Shown: one piece after another, positions 39,664-51,744 of the stretch
Layout: each line of letters opens with the position of its first letter
How positions within the stretch are numbered: position 1 is the first letter of the stretch
Source of the DNA: Volvox africanus
Taxonomy: Eukaryota; Chlorophyta; Chlorophyceae; Chlamydomonadales; Volvocaceae
Direction of reading: 5' to 3'
Assembly (NCBI GenBank): GCA_030268105.1
Contig: BSDZ01000049.1
Coordinates: 62,001 to 126,000 of the forward strand
Length of the DNA stretch: 64,000 nt
Made by a program: the position numbers and the translations under genes
Notes under the pieces: model-generated
Databases searched by the model: none
Told to the model about the DNA's origin: nothing
What the model saw: the letters and a program-made list of their open reading frames with translations, nothing else

Positions 39664-40899
39664 ATGTCCGCGGAACACGACGATACGCCGCACACTAGCC
39701 TAGCTAGCCAACCCGATTTTGTTGTCGCTGCTAGAGCGCCGGATAGAGGTCTTGAGACTGTTGGCGCGCGAGCCACTCAAGAGCCCCTTTTCCTTCAGAC
39801 CCCTGCTCACTTAATTGTGCCGCATTCAGCAGTGAACACGAATATGGACAACACTGCTGGACCAAGGGTTCTGCCATTACCTCAAGCTCGAGGGCATGAT
39901 GACATCCCTGAGGTGATGAGATTGTCTATTCCCGTTCCTAGGCTCAATATTTCGCTGACCGACAAGACACCAGGGCATAGCATAGCCGATGCAACTCGTG
40001 CGTACGTGCGTGACGCTAAAAAGTACCTCCAAGCTGTTCATGGTGGCGATAATGACGGTATCAGGTGTCTCTTCGTTGGTAACACCCTCGAGGGCGCAGC
40101 GAAGGACTGGTATCGCAATTGGACCAACGCCCGGGGCAGCTATACTTTTGACGAGTTAGTCGCCGCTTTGCTCGCACGATTCGCTACTGAGGTTCAAGCA
40201 CGCGATGTGGAAGCTCGTAACGCTTTGGCAGCCGGTAGCTACCACATGCGTCGGGATGAAAATGTACCTGCGTACCAGTCACGCTTCGAAGCACTTGTGA
40301 CTCCCATTGCTGACCTCACCGAATCTGAGCGTGTCTTTTGGTTTAGGCGAGGCCTAACGAAACTTTTGGCTAAATGGTGCGCCACTGACTTGGTTGGAGC
40401 GCAGATCAAGTCGTATGACGCGTTGGTCGCTTTTGCTAAGGGCGCGGAGATACGACTTCTTGCCGGCGAGGAAGAAGTCAAGTCTGCCCCTCGTGCAAAT
40501 GCCGTGCAAGTGCAGGATCCGCTTGGGGAAGCTGTAGCTCTCGACCAGGACCTCGGCGCGACCCGCCCCACGCCTACTGCCGCGACGCGACGCAGCAACG
40601 GGCAACGCAAGGCGCGCGGGGGCGCTAGCTCGGGTGTCCGTGGTACAGGAGGAGCAGGTCCGAGCTCGGACCCAGCTAGGAACAGGAAGCGTGGTGGTGC
40701 GCCGTCGTCGGCAGCCGCACAGCGTTCCGACCCCAACGCGAAGCGTACTCGTACGGATGACACATTTATGCCAAAATGGAATTGCAATCGTTCCGAATTC
40801 GAGCGTCGAAAATTGGCCAACGTTTGTCTACGGTGTGCGGAGAGCCATTCTACGAAGGATTGCCCTCTAATGCCGCCGTTTGTACCTCAGCCGAAATAG
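39664..40899 (+). CDS. gag: A3 Gag nucleocapsid polyprotein
   Basis: 411 residues, nearly identical to A2 Gag. The zinc knuckle reads CLRCAESHSTKDC, again with the shortened X3 spacing; AES for AEN is the change within it. It ends in UAG in frame with pol. Confidence 0.91.
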   Translation: MSAEHDDTPHTSLASQPDFVVAARAPDRGLETVGARATQEPLFLQTPAHLIVPHSAVNTNMDNTAGPRVLPLPQARGHDDIPEVMRLSIPVPRLNISLTDKTPGHSIADATRAYVRDAKKYLQAVHGGDNDGIRCLFVGNTLEGAAKDWYRNWTNARGSYTFDELVAALLARFATEVQARDVEARNALAAGSYHMRRDENVPAYQSRFEALVTPIADLTESERVFWFRRGLTKLLAKWCATDLVGAQIKSYDALVAFAKGAEIRLLAGEEEVKSAPRANAVQVQDPLGEAVALDQDLGATRPTPTAATRRSNGQRKARGGASSGVRGTGGAGPSSDPARNRKRGGAPSSAAAQRSDPNAKRTRTDDTFMPKWNCNRSEFERRKLANVCLRCAESHSTKDCPLMPPFVPQPK

Positions 40900-40938
40900 G
40901 GGCTTGCCCGGGTTCCTGCGGAGGGGGCACCACCCGGG
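40897..40938 (+). promoter_or_regulatory. A3 candidate UAG readthrough element
   Basis: UAG 40897-40899, CCCGGG (40907-40912), 20-nt loop, CCCGGG (40933-40938): the G-C form of the stem. Confidence 0.72.
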
Positions 40939-43900
40939 ATTTCTGAACTAACGCGTGGTCGGTGGTCATCCTTACGGCCAGCCGTTAAGGCATTGTTGCC
41001 TTGTGTACTTGGACACATCGAGCGAGTCATTGCGCAACGCATCACGCTTGACGGACGCACGGGACTTCTCTGCTTCGACCCGTTGTGTAATTTGTTTACA
41101 CCTCGCCGTCCCCTGTCGTCTATCGATCTGTCTAACCACGTGGTTTTGTTCATCCCCTCGTCTCTGCGTGAGATGTCGGAACAGTTGGCCATATACAGGA
41201 GATGTAGGCGTCAATATCCAGGCACTGCCGCATGTGTATTACTCCCTGCTTTCTGTCGGCGCAAGGCAGAGGCATCGTTAAGGGGTATGCGGCATGTCCA
41301 CCGGTTCGAGCCGGGTACCGTTTTGTTTAATGGTGTGGATTGGGAGGGTACGCTGGCTCCGTGGCCATGCCTATCCTACTCGGTTGACGTTTGGTACGAA
41401 GCTCCTGATGGGGGTGCCGTTGGTTACGGACCCGCCTTAAGTGCACTGACGTTGTCTGCTGGGCAGTCGCTCGTAGATAACCGTGTCCCTGTGGTTCAGA
41501 TCGGTTTGAATGGCCGTACTCTGAAGGCACTTGTTGACACCGGTGCCAGCGACGACTTCATCTCTGTCGCAGAGGTGAACGCGCTGGGGTTGTCCCCAGA
41601 GTCGTCTGATTGTCCACAGGTTACCCTTGCTGACGGGGGTAAGCATCCCATCGTGGGCAGGATTACCCTTAGCCTATCGATAGGCCCTTTGCGTGTTGTG
41701 ACCCGGCCGTACGTGCTGCAGGGCTTAGCAGAGACTGCACCGTACATAATGGGGTCGTCGACATTACGACAGTACCGCGCGCGCATCGACATGGAGACCG
41801 CAACCCTGCATATGTGCAAGGGTACTCTGTCGATTAAGGTACCTTTCCTGTCGTTCGAACATGTCACACCAAAGGAGGGCGAAACTGAGGCGGTGCCTAT
41901 GGTTAATTTCGCTGTGACCGCAATGGCCGCGCGAATCGAACCAGAGCTAGTCGGGCGTAAGGAGGCCGTCCGTTTGTTACGGAAGGGTGCCCACGGACTG
42001 CTTTTAAGGCCGCGGGTGAGCTGTTGTGTCACCACCGCGCAGATTTCTGCGGATCCTGAGGTTGAGGCCCTACTGTCGCAGTATGAGGACGTCTTTAAAG
42101 ATATCCCTGGCCTACCACCTATGCGTCCTGTTGATCACACAATCCCTCTCATGCCTGGAGCGCAGCCTACAGCCCGGCCAATGTATAGGTTGAGTCCATT
42201 GGAGCTGGATGAGGTAAAGCGCCAGGTGACGGATTTGCTCGCGAAGGGTATGATACGCCCCAGCACATCCCCGTTTTCTGCACCGATTTTGTTTGTCGGT
42301 AAGAAGGATGGGACCTTGCGCATGTGCATTGATTACCGGGGGTTAAATGCGAATACTGTGAAAAATCGCTACCCTTTGCCACGCGTTGACGACCTGTTGG
42401 ATAAGCTGAAGGGCTCGGCTTATTTTTCCTCAATTGACTTACAACAGGGCTACAATCAGATTCGCATCGCTGCCTCTGATATCCCGAAAACCGCTTTTCG
42501 GACGCCCTTCGGTCACTTTGAGTATACGGTCCTATCATTTGGTTTGACTAATGCCCCTGCGACGTTTCAGGCGGTTATGGACCGAATGTTTAGGCCGTTT
42601 ATCGACAGGTTCGTTGTTTGCTACCTGGATGACATCTTGGTATATTCTAAGACGCGAGAGGAGCACTTGGAGCATCTTCGGCTCGTGCTCGACGTTATGA
42701 GGCGGGAGCAATTGTTTGCTAAACGCGCCAAATGCTTTTGGGCGCAGCCTCAGGTGGAATATTTGGGCCACATTGTGTCGGCCACCGGTGTGAAGATGGA
42801 CCCGCGGAAGGTCGCCGTGGTTCGCGATTGGCCCGCGCCTCAGAACCTCACGGAGCTGCGTAAGTTCCTTGGCTTGACCAATTATTTCCGAAAGTTCATT
42901 GAAAAATATTCCATCATTGCGGCCCCGCTTACTAACTTAACTCGCAAAGGCGTTTTCGTTTCGCTCGAGTCGTGGACGTCGCAATGCCAGCGGGCATTCG
43001 AAGAGCTCAAACGAATCATTGCCGAAGATGTCACCCTTGCATTCCCTGATTACTCGTTGCCATTTCGTGTTGAGGTAGTGTCTGATGCCTCAATATTTGG
43101 AAGCGGTGCTGTATTGTTACAGGAAGGGCGACCGATCGCCTTCACGAGTAAGAAGTTTTCTGGTGCGGAAATTCGCTACACCACCGGGGAACAGGAGCTT
43201 CTGGCCGTGCTGCATGCTTTAAAGGAATGGCGCTGTTACCTCGAGGGACGCCCGTTTACTTTAAAGACTGACCACAAGCCCCTAACGTTTTTGCAAAGCG
43301 TTCCAACGTTGAACCGCCGTCAAGCTAGGTGGATGGAATATCTAGCTAGGTTCAACTGCACCTGGGAGTATATTTCTGGTAAATTGAATATTGCCGATGC
43401 TCTCAGTCGACATCCGTCGCTACACGCTGCAATTTTGGCAGCGCCCGTCGTGCGGCCGCGTAGCGAGGAGGTTCCGATCGCGACAGACCTCGCGGAGCGG
43501 GTGAAGGTTGCCTACAGCGCAGACGCCTGGTTCGCGGACCCGGCTAATGTAGAAAACCTTCGCAAGCAGAATGGCCTTTGGCTACGGACGGAGGGTGCAG
43601 CTACGCAAATCGTCGTTCCGAACGACGACGCGCTACGCTACGACATCCTTGCGCGGTTCCACGAGGACCCGTTAGCAGGACACCCTGGTAGCAAGCGATT
43701 GATCGACTTGGTGCAACGTTCCTTTTGGTGGCCTCGTTTGGCTAAGGATGCGGCGAACTTCGTCCAGACATGCAGTCTGTGCCAGCGCAATAAGGCTTTG
43801 TCCGGTAAGGGCCATGGGTTGTTGCAACCGTTGCCTGTCCCGGATGCGCCTTGGGAAAGTGTTTCCATGGACTTCGTAGTCGCGCTGCCCAAAACTGAGG

Positions 43901-44961
43901 GGGGATATGATGCGGTGTTCGTAATGGTCGATCGTCTGACTAAGATGGTTCACCTAGCACCATGCACATCATCCTGCACGGCTGAGCAAACCGCACGTTT
44001 GTTTTTCGATAATGTGGTTCGGTTACACGGGATTCCCAAAAATGTGATCACGGACCGCGGTGGACAGTTCACGTCTAAGTTTTGGGAAGCGCTCTGCAAA
44101 CTAGTTGGCATGCGCGTCAACCTGAGCACGGCGTAGCACCCGCAGACTGATGGTCAAACCGAACGCACAAACCGCACGTTGGGTGATATGTTGCGCAATT
44201 ATGCTGGTCGCACACCACTTGTTTGGGATACATATTTGACTGCGGCAGAATTCGCGCTTAACAACGCTGTTAACCGCTCTACAGGCAAAAGTCCGTTCTT
44301 TCTTAACTACGGGTTTCATCCCGCGCTACCCGTGTGGCGTGAGTTGGAAGTGAACGTGCCTGCTGCTAAACTTTTTGCCAAGTCTTTTATGTCCCGAATC
44401 ACAGACGCGAAGTCGTGTTTGGACGCGGCGCAGCAACGAACGATGGAATACTATAACAAGTCTAAGCAGGATGTGACGTTTTCGGAAGGGCAACTCGTGT
44501 TGCTAAGCACCAAGAACTTGCGTTCCTTGGCCGACGGATCCCGAAAACTCTTACCCCGCTGGATTGGTCCGTATCCTGTCGTGCGCATGGTTGGGAATGT
44601 GGCTGTGGAGCTTGCATTGCCCACTGATATGACCATTCACCCCACGTTTCACGTATCGCTTGTTCGTCCGTATCGTGGTACGGAACCCGTCCCTGAGCCT
44701 GCAAATGCCCCCACAGCGATCGAACCAGTTCCCGAGACCTGGATCGCTGGTAAACAGAAGTTTTACGATGTGGAGCGGGTGTTAGATTATCGCGCGTGTC
44801 GTGTGGGCCGACACCGACGTAAGCGAACAGTACACGAGTACTTGGTTAAGTGGACAGGGTATACCGACGAGCACAACTCATGGGAACCGGCACGCAACTT
44901 CTCACAGGACATGAAACCCCTGCTCGAAGAAGCCCGCAAACGTGCCACGCAAGCCCAATGA
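40900..44961 (+). pseudogene. pol: A3 pol with integrase nonsense codon
   Basis: Same domain order as A2. TAG at 44134-44136 stands in the STAYHPQTD motif, at the identical codon as in A1 and A2. Unlike those copies A3 keeps TNR, the [11 protein letters not shown] segment and the chromodomain Gly, so the TAG arose before those changes. In the chromodomain region it has Cys for Arg (DYRACRVG). The frame ends in TGA. Confidence 0.91.
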
Positions 44962-45005
44962 CCCCTGCAGTCGATGCTGTATGATGCAGCGAGGACGCTG
45001 CATAC

Positions 45006-45020
45006 GGGAGGGGGGATAAT
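45006..45020 (+). other. A3 polypurine tract
   Basis: GGGAGGGGGGATAAT, directly before the 3' LTR start at 45021. Confidence 0.85.
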
Positions 45021-45097
45021 TGTTGTGCTACGGTTTATTTCCCGCCGACGCGTAGGTCGACGCGATCCTACGAGGCGAAGTGCTTTGGTGATGAACG
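45021..45097 (+). repeat. A3 3' LTR, left part
   Basis: The first 77 bp of the LTR, ending GATGAACG where A5 begins. GAACG (45093-45097) is the left target duplication of A5. Confidence 0.92.
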
Positions 45098-45921
45098 TGT
45101 TGTACCTCTCGTTCGCGTTTGCTCATGAGTATCTGCACGTCTGGAGACTATCGACACCAATGCGCGAGCACTTGCAAGTACAGCAAGGCAAGCGAGAGCA
45201 AACAGAGACAGCGGAAGACTTCAAGACGAAGAGAGATATAACTTACAGTCTTACGGGTCAGAATGATGCAATGGACGAAATCGCCGTCAGCGCCGGAAGC
45301 AAGCAATCATCACGCGGCGGTGATTAGCGAAGTTAAGGCTTAGCTCGGGCTAAGTAGAATAGTGTATAGAAATAATAATTTAGAACACACGAGTGTTCTC
45401 CGGTATCGGATATCTTTTCTAGCTTAGCCGTCCTCGCATCTGTTATACTCGCAGCATCGCAATGCCGTACGATTCACATTAGGAGGCCGATCCTAGATGT
45501 GACAACCCTACTGCGTCTAGGCGATGTCTACGCATAACAACGTATAAGCCTTTCCGGCATTCGCATGATGCAAGGGTCCGGATAACGATATCCGGTTGCA
45601 GGGCATGCATCGCGACGAGTGCGGCGCTCTCAACGTGTGCTTTAATGAAGTAATATTATATCAGATAATATTACTTATCGTTTCGTAGCACGAGCATAAT
45701 GCGCACTTCAATGATTAGGTCATTCATGCATGCTAGGCGGATTTGCCATGGTGCGATGTCGCGATGGATAATGACAACATGCCAGATGCATATATAAATG
45801 TATGCGAATACATTTATATCATGCAGATTCATTCATATGTAATGCGTTCATCACAAAAGCACTTCGACTCATAGGATCGCGTCGACCTACGCGTCGACGG
45901 GAAATGAACCGTAGCACAACA
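45098..45921 (-). repeat. A5 3' LTR (subfamily 2)
   Basis: 824 bp with several private changes, for example in the stretch around 45360-45420. The hairpin corresponding to 3369-3384 has loop TCGT here. Confidence 0.92.
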
Positions 45922-45936
45922 ATTATCCCCCCTCCC
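45922..45936 (-). other. A5 polypurine tract
   Basis: GGGAGGGGGGATAAT on the minus strand, adjoining the 3' LTR. Confidence 0.85.
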
Positions 45937-45980
45937 GTATGCAGCGTCCTCGCTGCATCATACAGCATCGACTGCAGGGG

Positions 45981-48900
45981 TCATTGGGCTTGCGTGGCAC
46001 GTTTGCGGGCTTCTTCGAGCAGGGGTTTCATGTCCTGTGAGAAGTTGCGTGCCGGTTCCCATGAGTTGTGCTCATCGGTATACCCTGTCCACTTAACCAA
46101 GTACTCGTGTACTGTTCGCTTACGTCGGTGTCGGCCCACACGACGCGCGCGATAATCTAACACCCGCTCCACATCGTAAAACTTCTGTTTACCAGCGATC
46201 CAGGTCTCGGGAACTGGTTCGATCGCTGCGGGGGCGTTAGCAGGCTCAGGGACGGGTTCCGTACCACGATACGGACGAACAAGCGATACGTGAAACGTGG
46301 GGTGAATGGGCATATCAGCGGGCAATGCAAGCTCCACAGCCACATTCCCAACCATGCGCACGACAGGATACGGACCAATCCAGCGGGGTAAGAGTTTTCG
46401 GGATCCGTCGGCCAAGGAACGCAAGTTCTTGGTGCTTAGCAACACGAGTTGCCCTTCCGAAAACGTCACATCCTGCTTAGATTTGTTATAGTATTCCATC
46501 GTTCGTTGCTGCGCCGCGTCCAAACACGACTTCGCGTCTGTGATTCGGGACATAAAAGACTTGGCAAAAAGTTTAGCAGCAGGCACGTTCACTTCCAACT
46601 CACGCCACACGGGTAGCGCGGGATGAAATCCGTAGTTAAGAAAGAACGGACTTTTGCCTGTAGAGCGGTTAACAGCGTTGTTAAGCGCGAATTCTGCCGC
46701 AGTCAAATATGTATCCCAAACAAGTGGTGTGCGACCAGCATAATTGCGCAACATATCACCCAACGTGCGGTTTGTGCGTTCGGTTTGACCATCAGTCTGC
46801 GGATGATACGCTGTGCTCAGGTTGACGCGCATGCCAACTAGTTTGCAGAGCGCTTCCCAAAACTTAGACGTGAACTGTCCACCGCGGTCCGAGATCACAT
46901 TTTTGGGAACCCCGTGTAACCGAACCACATTATCGAAAAACAAACGTGCGGTTTGCTCAGCCGTGCAGGATGATGTGCATGGTGCTAGGTGAACCATCTT
47001 AGTCAGACGATCGACCATTACGAACACCGCATCGTATCCCCCCTCAGTTTTGGGCAGCGCGACTACGAAGTCCATGGAAACACTTTCCCAAGGCGCATCC
47101 GGGACAGGCAACGGTTGCAACAATCCATGGCCCTTACCGGACAAAGCCTTATTGCGCTGGCACAGACTGCATGTCTGGACGAAGTTCGCCGCATCCTTAG
47201 CCAAACGAGGCCACCAAAAGGAACGTTGCACCAAGTCGATCAATCGCTTGCTACCAGGGTGTCCTGCTAACGGGTCCTCGTGGAACCGCGCAAGGATGTC
47301 GTAACGTAGCGCGTCGTCGTTCGGAACGACGATTTGCGTAGCTGCACCCTCCGTCCGTAGCCAAAGGCCATTCTGCTTGCGAAGGTTTTCTACATTAGCC
47401 GGGTCCGCGAACCAGGCGTCTGCGTTGTAGGCAACCTTCAACCGCTCCGCGAGGTCCGTCGCGATCGGAACCTCCTCGCTACGCGGCCGCACGACGGGCG
47501 CTGCCAAAATTGCAGCGTGTAGCGACGGATGTCGACTGAGAGCATCGGCAATATTCAATTTACCAGAAATATACTCCCAGGTGCAGTTGAACCTAGCTAG
47601 ATATTCCATCCACCTAGCTTGACGGCGGTTCAACGTCGGAACGCTTTGCAAAAACGTTAGGGGCTTGTGGTCAGTCTTTAAAGTAAACGGGCGTCCCTCG
47701 AGGTAACAGCGCCATTCTTTTAAAGCATGCAGCACGGCCAGAAGCTCCTGTTCCCCGGTGGTGTAGCGAATCTCCGCACCAGAAAATTTCTTACTCGTGA
47801 AGGCGATCGGTCGCCCTTCCTGTAACAATACAGCGCCGCTTCCAAATATTGAGGCATCAGACACTACCTCAACGCGAAATGGCAACGAGTAATCAGGGAA
47901 TGCAAGGGTGACATCTTCGGCAACGATTCGTTTGAGCTCTTCGAATGCCCGCTGGCATTGCGACGTCCACGACTCGAGCGAAACGAAAACGCCTTTGCGA
48001 GTTAAGTTAGTAAGCGGGGCCGCAATGATGGAATATTTTTCAATGAACTTCCGGAAATAATTGGTCAAGCCAAGGAACTTACGCAGCTCCGTGAGGTTCT
48101 GAGGCGCGGGCCAATCGCGAACCACGGCGACCTTCCGCGGGTCCATCTTCACACCGGTGGCCGACACAATGTGGCCCAAATATTCCACCTGAGGCTGCGC
48201 CCAAAAGCATTTGGCGCGTTTAGCAAACAATTGCTCCCGCCTCATAACGTCGAGCACGAGCCGCAGATGCTCCAAGTGCTCCTCGCGCGTCTTAGAATAT
48301 ACCAAGATGTCATCCAGGTAGCAAACAACGAACCTGTCGATAAACGGCCTAAACATTCGGTCCATAACCGCCTGAAACGTCGCAGGGGCATTAGTCAAAC
48401 CAAACGATAGGACCGTATACTCAAAGTGACCGAAGGGCGTCCGAAAAGCGGTTTTCGGGATATCAGAGGCAGCGATGCGAATCTGATTGTAGCCCTGTTG
48501 TAAGTCAATTGAGGAAAAATAAGCCGAGCCCTTCAGCTTATCCAACAGGTCGTCAACGCGTGGCAAAGGGTAGCGATTTTTCACCGTATTCGCATTTAAC
48601 CCCCGGTAATCAATGCACATGCGCAAGGTCCCATCCTTCTTACCGACAAACAAAATCGGTGCAGAATACGGGGATGTGCTGGGGCGTATCATACCCTTCG
48701 CGAGCAAATCCGTCACCTGGCGCTTCACCTCGTCCAGCTCCAATGGACTCAACCTGTACATTGGCCGGGCTGTAGGCTGCGCTCCAGGCATGAGAGGGAT
48801 TGTGTGATCAACAGGACGCATAGGTGGTAGGCCGGGGATATCTTTAAAGACGTCCTCATACTGCGACAGTAGGGCCTCAACCTCAGGATCCACAGAAATC

Positions 48901-50042
48901 TGCGCGGTGGTGACACAACAGCTCACCCGCGGCCTTAAAAGCAGTCCGTGGGCACCCTTCCGTAACAAACGGACGGCCTCCTTACGCCCGACTAGCTCTG
49001 GTTCGATTCGCGCGGCCATTGCGGTCACAGCGAAATTAACCATAGGCACCGCCTCAGTTTCGCCCTCCTTTGGTGTGACATATTCGAACGACAGGAAAGG
49101 TACCTTAATCGACAGAGTACCCTTGCACATATGCAGGGTTGCGGTCTCCATGTCGATGCGCGCGCGGTACTGTCGTAATGTCGACGACCCCATTATGTAC
49201 GGTGCAGTCTCTGCTAAGCCCTGCAGCACGTACGGCCGGGTCACAACACGCAAAGGGCCTAACGATAGGCTAAGGGTAATCCTGCCCACGATGGGATGCT
49301 TACCCCCGTCAGCAAGGGTAACCTGTGGACAATCAGACGACTCTGGGGACAACCCCAGCGCATTCACCTCTGCGACAGAGATGAAGTCGTCGCTGGCACC
49401 GGTGTCAACAAGTGCCTTCAGAGTACGGCCATTCAAACCGATCTGAACCACAGGGACACGGTTATCTACGAGCGAATGCCCAGCAGACAACGTCAGTGCA
49501 CTTAAGGCGGGTCCGTAACCAACGGCACCCCCATCAGGAGCTTCGTACCAAACGTCAACCGAGTAGGATAGGTGTGGCCACGGAGCCAGTGTACCCTCCC
49601 GATCCACACCATTAAACAAAACGGTGCCCGGCTCGAACCGGTGGACATGCCGCATACCCCTTAACGATGCCTCTGCCTTGCGCCGACAGAAAGCGGGGAG
49701 TAAAACACATGCAGCAGTGTCTGGATATTGACGCCTACACCTCCTGTACATGGCCAACTGTTCCGACATCTCACGCAGAGACGAGGGGATGAACAAAACC
49801 ACGTGGTTAGACAGATCGATAGACGACAGGGGACGGCGAGGTGTAAACACATTACACAACGGATCGAAGCAGAGAAGTCCCGTGCGTCCGTCAAGCGTGA
49901 TGCGTCGTGCAATGACTCGCTCGATGTGTCCAAGTACACAAGGCAACAATGCCTTAACGGCTGGCCGTAAGGATGACCACCGACCACGCGTTAGTTCAGA
50001 AAACCCAGGTAGAGCCCCCTCCGCAGGAACCCGGGCAAGCCC
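45981..50042 (-). CDS. pol: A5 Pol polyprotein (intact)
   Basis: Open from the gag UAG through 1,322 codons (from 49949) to TGA. Protease VDTGASDDF near 181, RT YLDD near 544, RNase H near 696, integrase zinc finger near 890 and DDE triad near 958, 1020 and 1056 with the normal motif [21 protein letters not shown] near 1186, chromodomain with [14 protein letters not shown] near 1252-1300. There is no ATG at a sensible place between gag and the protease, so Pol should be made as a Gag-Pol fusion by readthrough. This is the reference copy against which A1-A3 lesions are judged. Confidence 0.92.
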   Translation of the reverse strand, partial: GLARVPAEGALPGFSELTRGRWSSLRPAVKALLPCVLGHIERVIARRITLDGRTGLLCFDPLCNVFTPRRPLSSIDLSNHVVLFIPSSLREMSEQLAMYRRCRRQYPDTAACVLLPAFCRRKAEASLRGMRHVHRFEPGTVLFNGVDREGTLAPWPHLSYSVDVWYEAPDGGAVGYGPALSALTLSAGHSLVDNRVPVVQIGLNGRTLKALVDTGASDDFISVAEVNALGLSPESSDCPQVTLADGGKHPIVGRITLSLSLGPLRVVTRPYVLQGLAETAPYIMGSSTLRQYRARIDMETATLHMCKGTLSIKVPFLSFEYVTPKEGETEAVPMVNFAVTAMAARIEPELVGRKEAVRLLRKGAHGLLLRPRVSCCVTTAQISVDPEVEALLSQYEDVFKDIPGLPPMRPVDHTIPLMPGAQPTARPMYRLSPLELDEVKRQVTDLLAKGMIRPSTSPYSAPILFVGKKDGTLRMCIDYRGLNANTVKNRYPLPRVDDLLDKLKGSAYFSSIDLQQGYNQIRIAASDIPKTAFRTPFGHFEYTVLSFGLTNAPATFQAVMDRMFRPFIDRFVVCYLDDILVYSKTREEHLEHLRLVLDVMRREQLFAKRAKCFWAQPQVEYLGHIVSATGVKMDPRKVAVVRDWPAPQNLTELRKFLGLTNYFRKFIEKYSIIAAPLTNLTRKGVFVSLESWTSQCQRAFEELKRIVAEDVTLAFPDYSLPFRVEVVSDASIFGSGAVLLQEGRPIAFTSKKFSGAEIRYTTGEQELLAVLHALKEWRCYLEGRPFTLKTDHKPLTFLQSVPTLNRRQARWMEYLARFNCTWEYISGKLNIADALSRHPSLHAAILAAPVVRPRSEEVPIATDLAERLKVAYNADAWFADPANVENLRKQNGLWLRTEGAATQIVVPNDDALRYDILARFHEDPLAGHPGSKRLIDLVQRSFWWPRLAKDAANFVQTCSLCQRNKALSGKGHGLLQPLPVPDAPWESVSMDFVVALPKTEGGYDAVFVMVDRLTKMVHLAPCTSSCTAEQTARLFFDNVVRLHGVPKNVISDRGGQFTSKFWEALCKLVGMRVNLSTAYHPQTDGQTERTNRTLGDMLRNYAGRTPLVWDTYLTAAEFALNNAVNRSTGKSPFFLNYGFHPALPVWRELEVNVPAAKLFAKSFMSRITDAKSCLDAAQQRTMEYYNKSKQDVTFSEGQLVLLSTKNLRSLADGSRKLLPRWIGPYPVVRMVGNVAVELALPADMPIHPTFHVSLVRPYRGTEPVPEPANAPAAIEPVPETWIAGKQKFYDVERVLDYRARRVGRHRRKRTVHEYLVKWTGYTDEHNSWEPARNFSQDMKPLLEEARKRATQAQ

Positions 50043-50045
50043 CTA
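50004..50045 (-). promoter_or_regulatory. A5 candidate UAG readthrough element
   Basis: UAG 50043-50045, CCCGGG (50030-50035), 20-nt loop, CCTGGG (50004-50009). The loop has changes (GCTCTA for GCACCA) while both arms are kept. Confidence 0.72.
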
Positions 50046-51278
50046 TTTCGGCTGAGGTACAAACGGCGGCATTAGAGGGCAATCCTTCGTGGAATGATTC
50101 TCCGCACACCGTAGACAAACATTGGCCAATTTCCGACGCTCGAATTCGGAACGATTGCAATTCCATTTTGGCATAAATGTGTCGTCCGTACGAGTACGCT
50201 TCGCGTTGGGGTCGGAACGCTGTGCGGCTGCCGACGACGGCGCACCACCACGCTTCCTGTTCCTAGCTGGGTCCGAGCTCGGACCTGCCCCTCCTGTACC
50301 ACGGACACCCGAGCTAGCGCCCCCGCGCGCCTTGCGTTGCCCGTTGCTGCGTCGCGTCGCGGCAGTAGGCGTGGGGCGGGTCGCGCCGAGGTCCTGGTCG
50401 AGAGCCACAGCTTCCCCAAGCGGATCCTGCACTTGCACGGCATTTGCACGAGGGCCAGACTTGACTTCTTCCTCGCCGGCAAGAAGTCGTATCTCCGCGC
50501 CCTTAGCAAAAGCGACCAACGCGTCATACGACTTGATCTGCGCTCCAACCAAGTCAGTGGCGCACCATTTAGCCAAAAGTTTCGTTAGGCCTCGCCTAAA
50601 CCAGAAGACACGCTCAGATTCGGTGAGGTCAGCAATGGGAGTCACAAGTGCTTCGAAGCGTGACTGGTACGCAGGTACATTTTCATCCCGACGCATGTGG
50701 TAGCTACCGGCTGCCAAAACGTTACGAGCTTCCACATCGCGTGCTTGAACCTCAGTAGCGAATCGTGCGAGCAAAGCGGCGACTAACTCGTCAAAAGTAT
50801 AGCTGCCCCGGGCGTTGGTCCAATTGCGATACCAGTCCTTCGCTGCGCCCTCGAGGGTGTTACCAACGAAGAGACACCTGATACCGTCATTATCGCCACC
50901 ATGAACAGCTTGGAGGTACTTTTTAGCGTCACGCACGTACGCACGAGTTGCATCGGCTATGCTATGCCCTGGTGTCTTGTCGGTCAGCGAAATATTGAGC
51001 CTAGGAACGGGAATCGACAATCTCATCACCTCAGGGATGTCATCATGCCCTCGAGCTTGAGGTAATGGCAGAACCCTTGGTCCAGCAGTGTTGTCCATAT
51101 TCGTGTTCACTGCTGAATGCGGCACAATTAAGTGAGCAGGGGTCTGAAGGAAAAGGGGCTCTTGAGTGGCTCGCGCGCCAACAGTCTCAAGACCTCTATC
51201 CGGCGCTCTAGCAGCTACAACGAAATCGGGTTGGCTAGCTAGGCTAGTGTGCGGCGTATCGTCGTGTTCCGCGGACAT
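50043..51278 (-). CDS. gag: A5 Gag nucleocapsid polyprotein (intact)
   Basis: 411 residues from ATG to UAG, matching A2 Gag closely, with intact gag domain and zinc knuckle CLRCAENHSTKDC. The N-terminus overlaps the leader ORF at 51244-51498 in another frame. Confidence 0.92.
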   Translation of the reverse strand: MSAEHDDTPHTSLASQPDFVVAARAPDRGLETVGARATQEPLFLQTPAHLIVPHSAVNTNMDNTAGPRVLPLPQARGHDDIPEVMRLSIPVPRLNISLTDKTPGHSIADATRAYVRDAKKYLQAVHGGDNDGIRCLFVGNTLEGAAKDWYRNWTNARGSYTFDELVAALLARFATEVQARDVEARNVLAAGSYHMRRDENVPAYQSRFEALVTPIADLTESERVFWFRRGLTKLLAKWCATDLVGAQIKSYDALVAFAKGAEIRLLAGEEEVKSGPRANAVQVQDPLGEAVALDQDLGATRPTPTAATRRSNGQRKARGGASSGVRGTGGAGPSSDPARNRKRGGAPSSAAAQRSDPNAKRTRTDDTFMPKWNCNRSEFERRKLANVCLRCAENHSTKDCPLMPPFVPQPK

Positions 51279-51498
51279 GGAGCACGAAACGATACCCTAG
51301 TTTTGCGTAATAGAAGCCGACTTCTATCGCAAAGGCAAGAGTACAAAGCGATTCGGTGAGCCTACCGACAGTACTCTTGAGAAGATTCAGCAAACTCAGC
51401 AAGTAATTGCCCAGCTGAGTCCTGATCTCCGTAGTTTGAGCAATGAGAGTCGCCAACTGGTCCGGACGAACGCCGGTCTCAGTCGCCGCGGCAAGCAA
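51244..51498 (-). CDS. A5 leader ORF overlapping gag (uncertain)
   Basis: Counterpart of 15892-16146, open over the same length with a few substitutions (for example NYLLSLLNLL for KYLLSLLDLL). See the A2 entry for possible roles. Confidence 0.3.
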   Translation of the reverse strand: MLAAATETGVRPDQLATLIAQTTEIRTQLGNYLLSLLNLLKSTVGRLTESLCTLAFAIEVGFYYAKLGYRFVLHVRGTRRYAAH

Positions 51499-51581
51499 TG
51501 CCGGTGCACTGAGATTACCTGCGACTCAGAGCGTACACTTACACAACAAGTGCAGCAATCTAAGTAAAAGCAATTAAACAA

Positions 51582-51677
51582 TTACAAACCGGAAGCGGCG
51601 GCGTCCAAAACGGCGCGGCCTAAGTCTTCGGCAAAAGTATCTAGCGGTCCTCGTGGTTCGTCGCTGGAACTCGCCAT
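51582..51677 (-). CDS. A5 conserved leader ORF (31 aa)
   Basis: Intact 32-codon frame (with stop) identical in layout to 15713-15808, with TAA overlapping GTAATT. Confidence 0.5.
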   Translation of the reverse strand: MASSSDEPRGPLDTFAEDLGRAVLDAAASGL

Positions 51678-51726
51678 AGAAAGAACCTACTTCCGATTAG
51701 ACAAAGAGAGACAGTTAGGTAACGAA

Positions 51727-51741
51727 CCTGTCTCGATACCA
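51727..51741 (-). other. A5 primer-binding site
   Basis: TGGTATCGAGACAGG on the minus strand, 3 nt from the LTR. Confidence 0.78.
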
Positions 51742-51744
51742 AAT

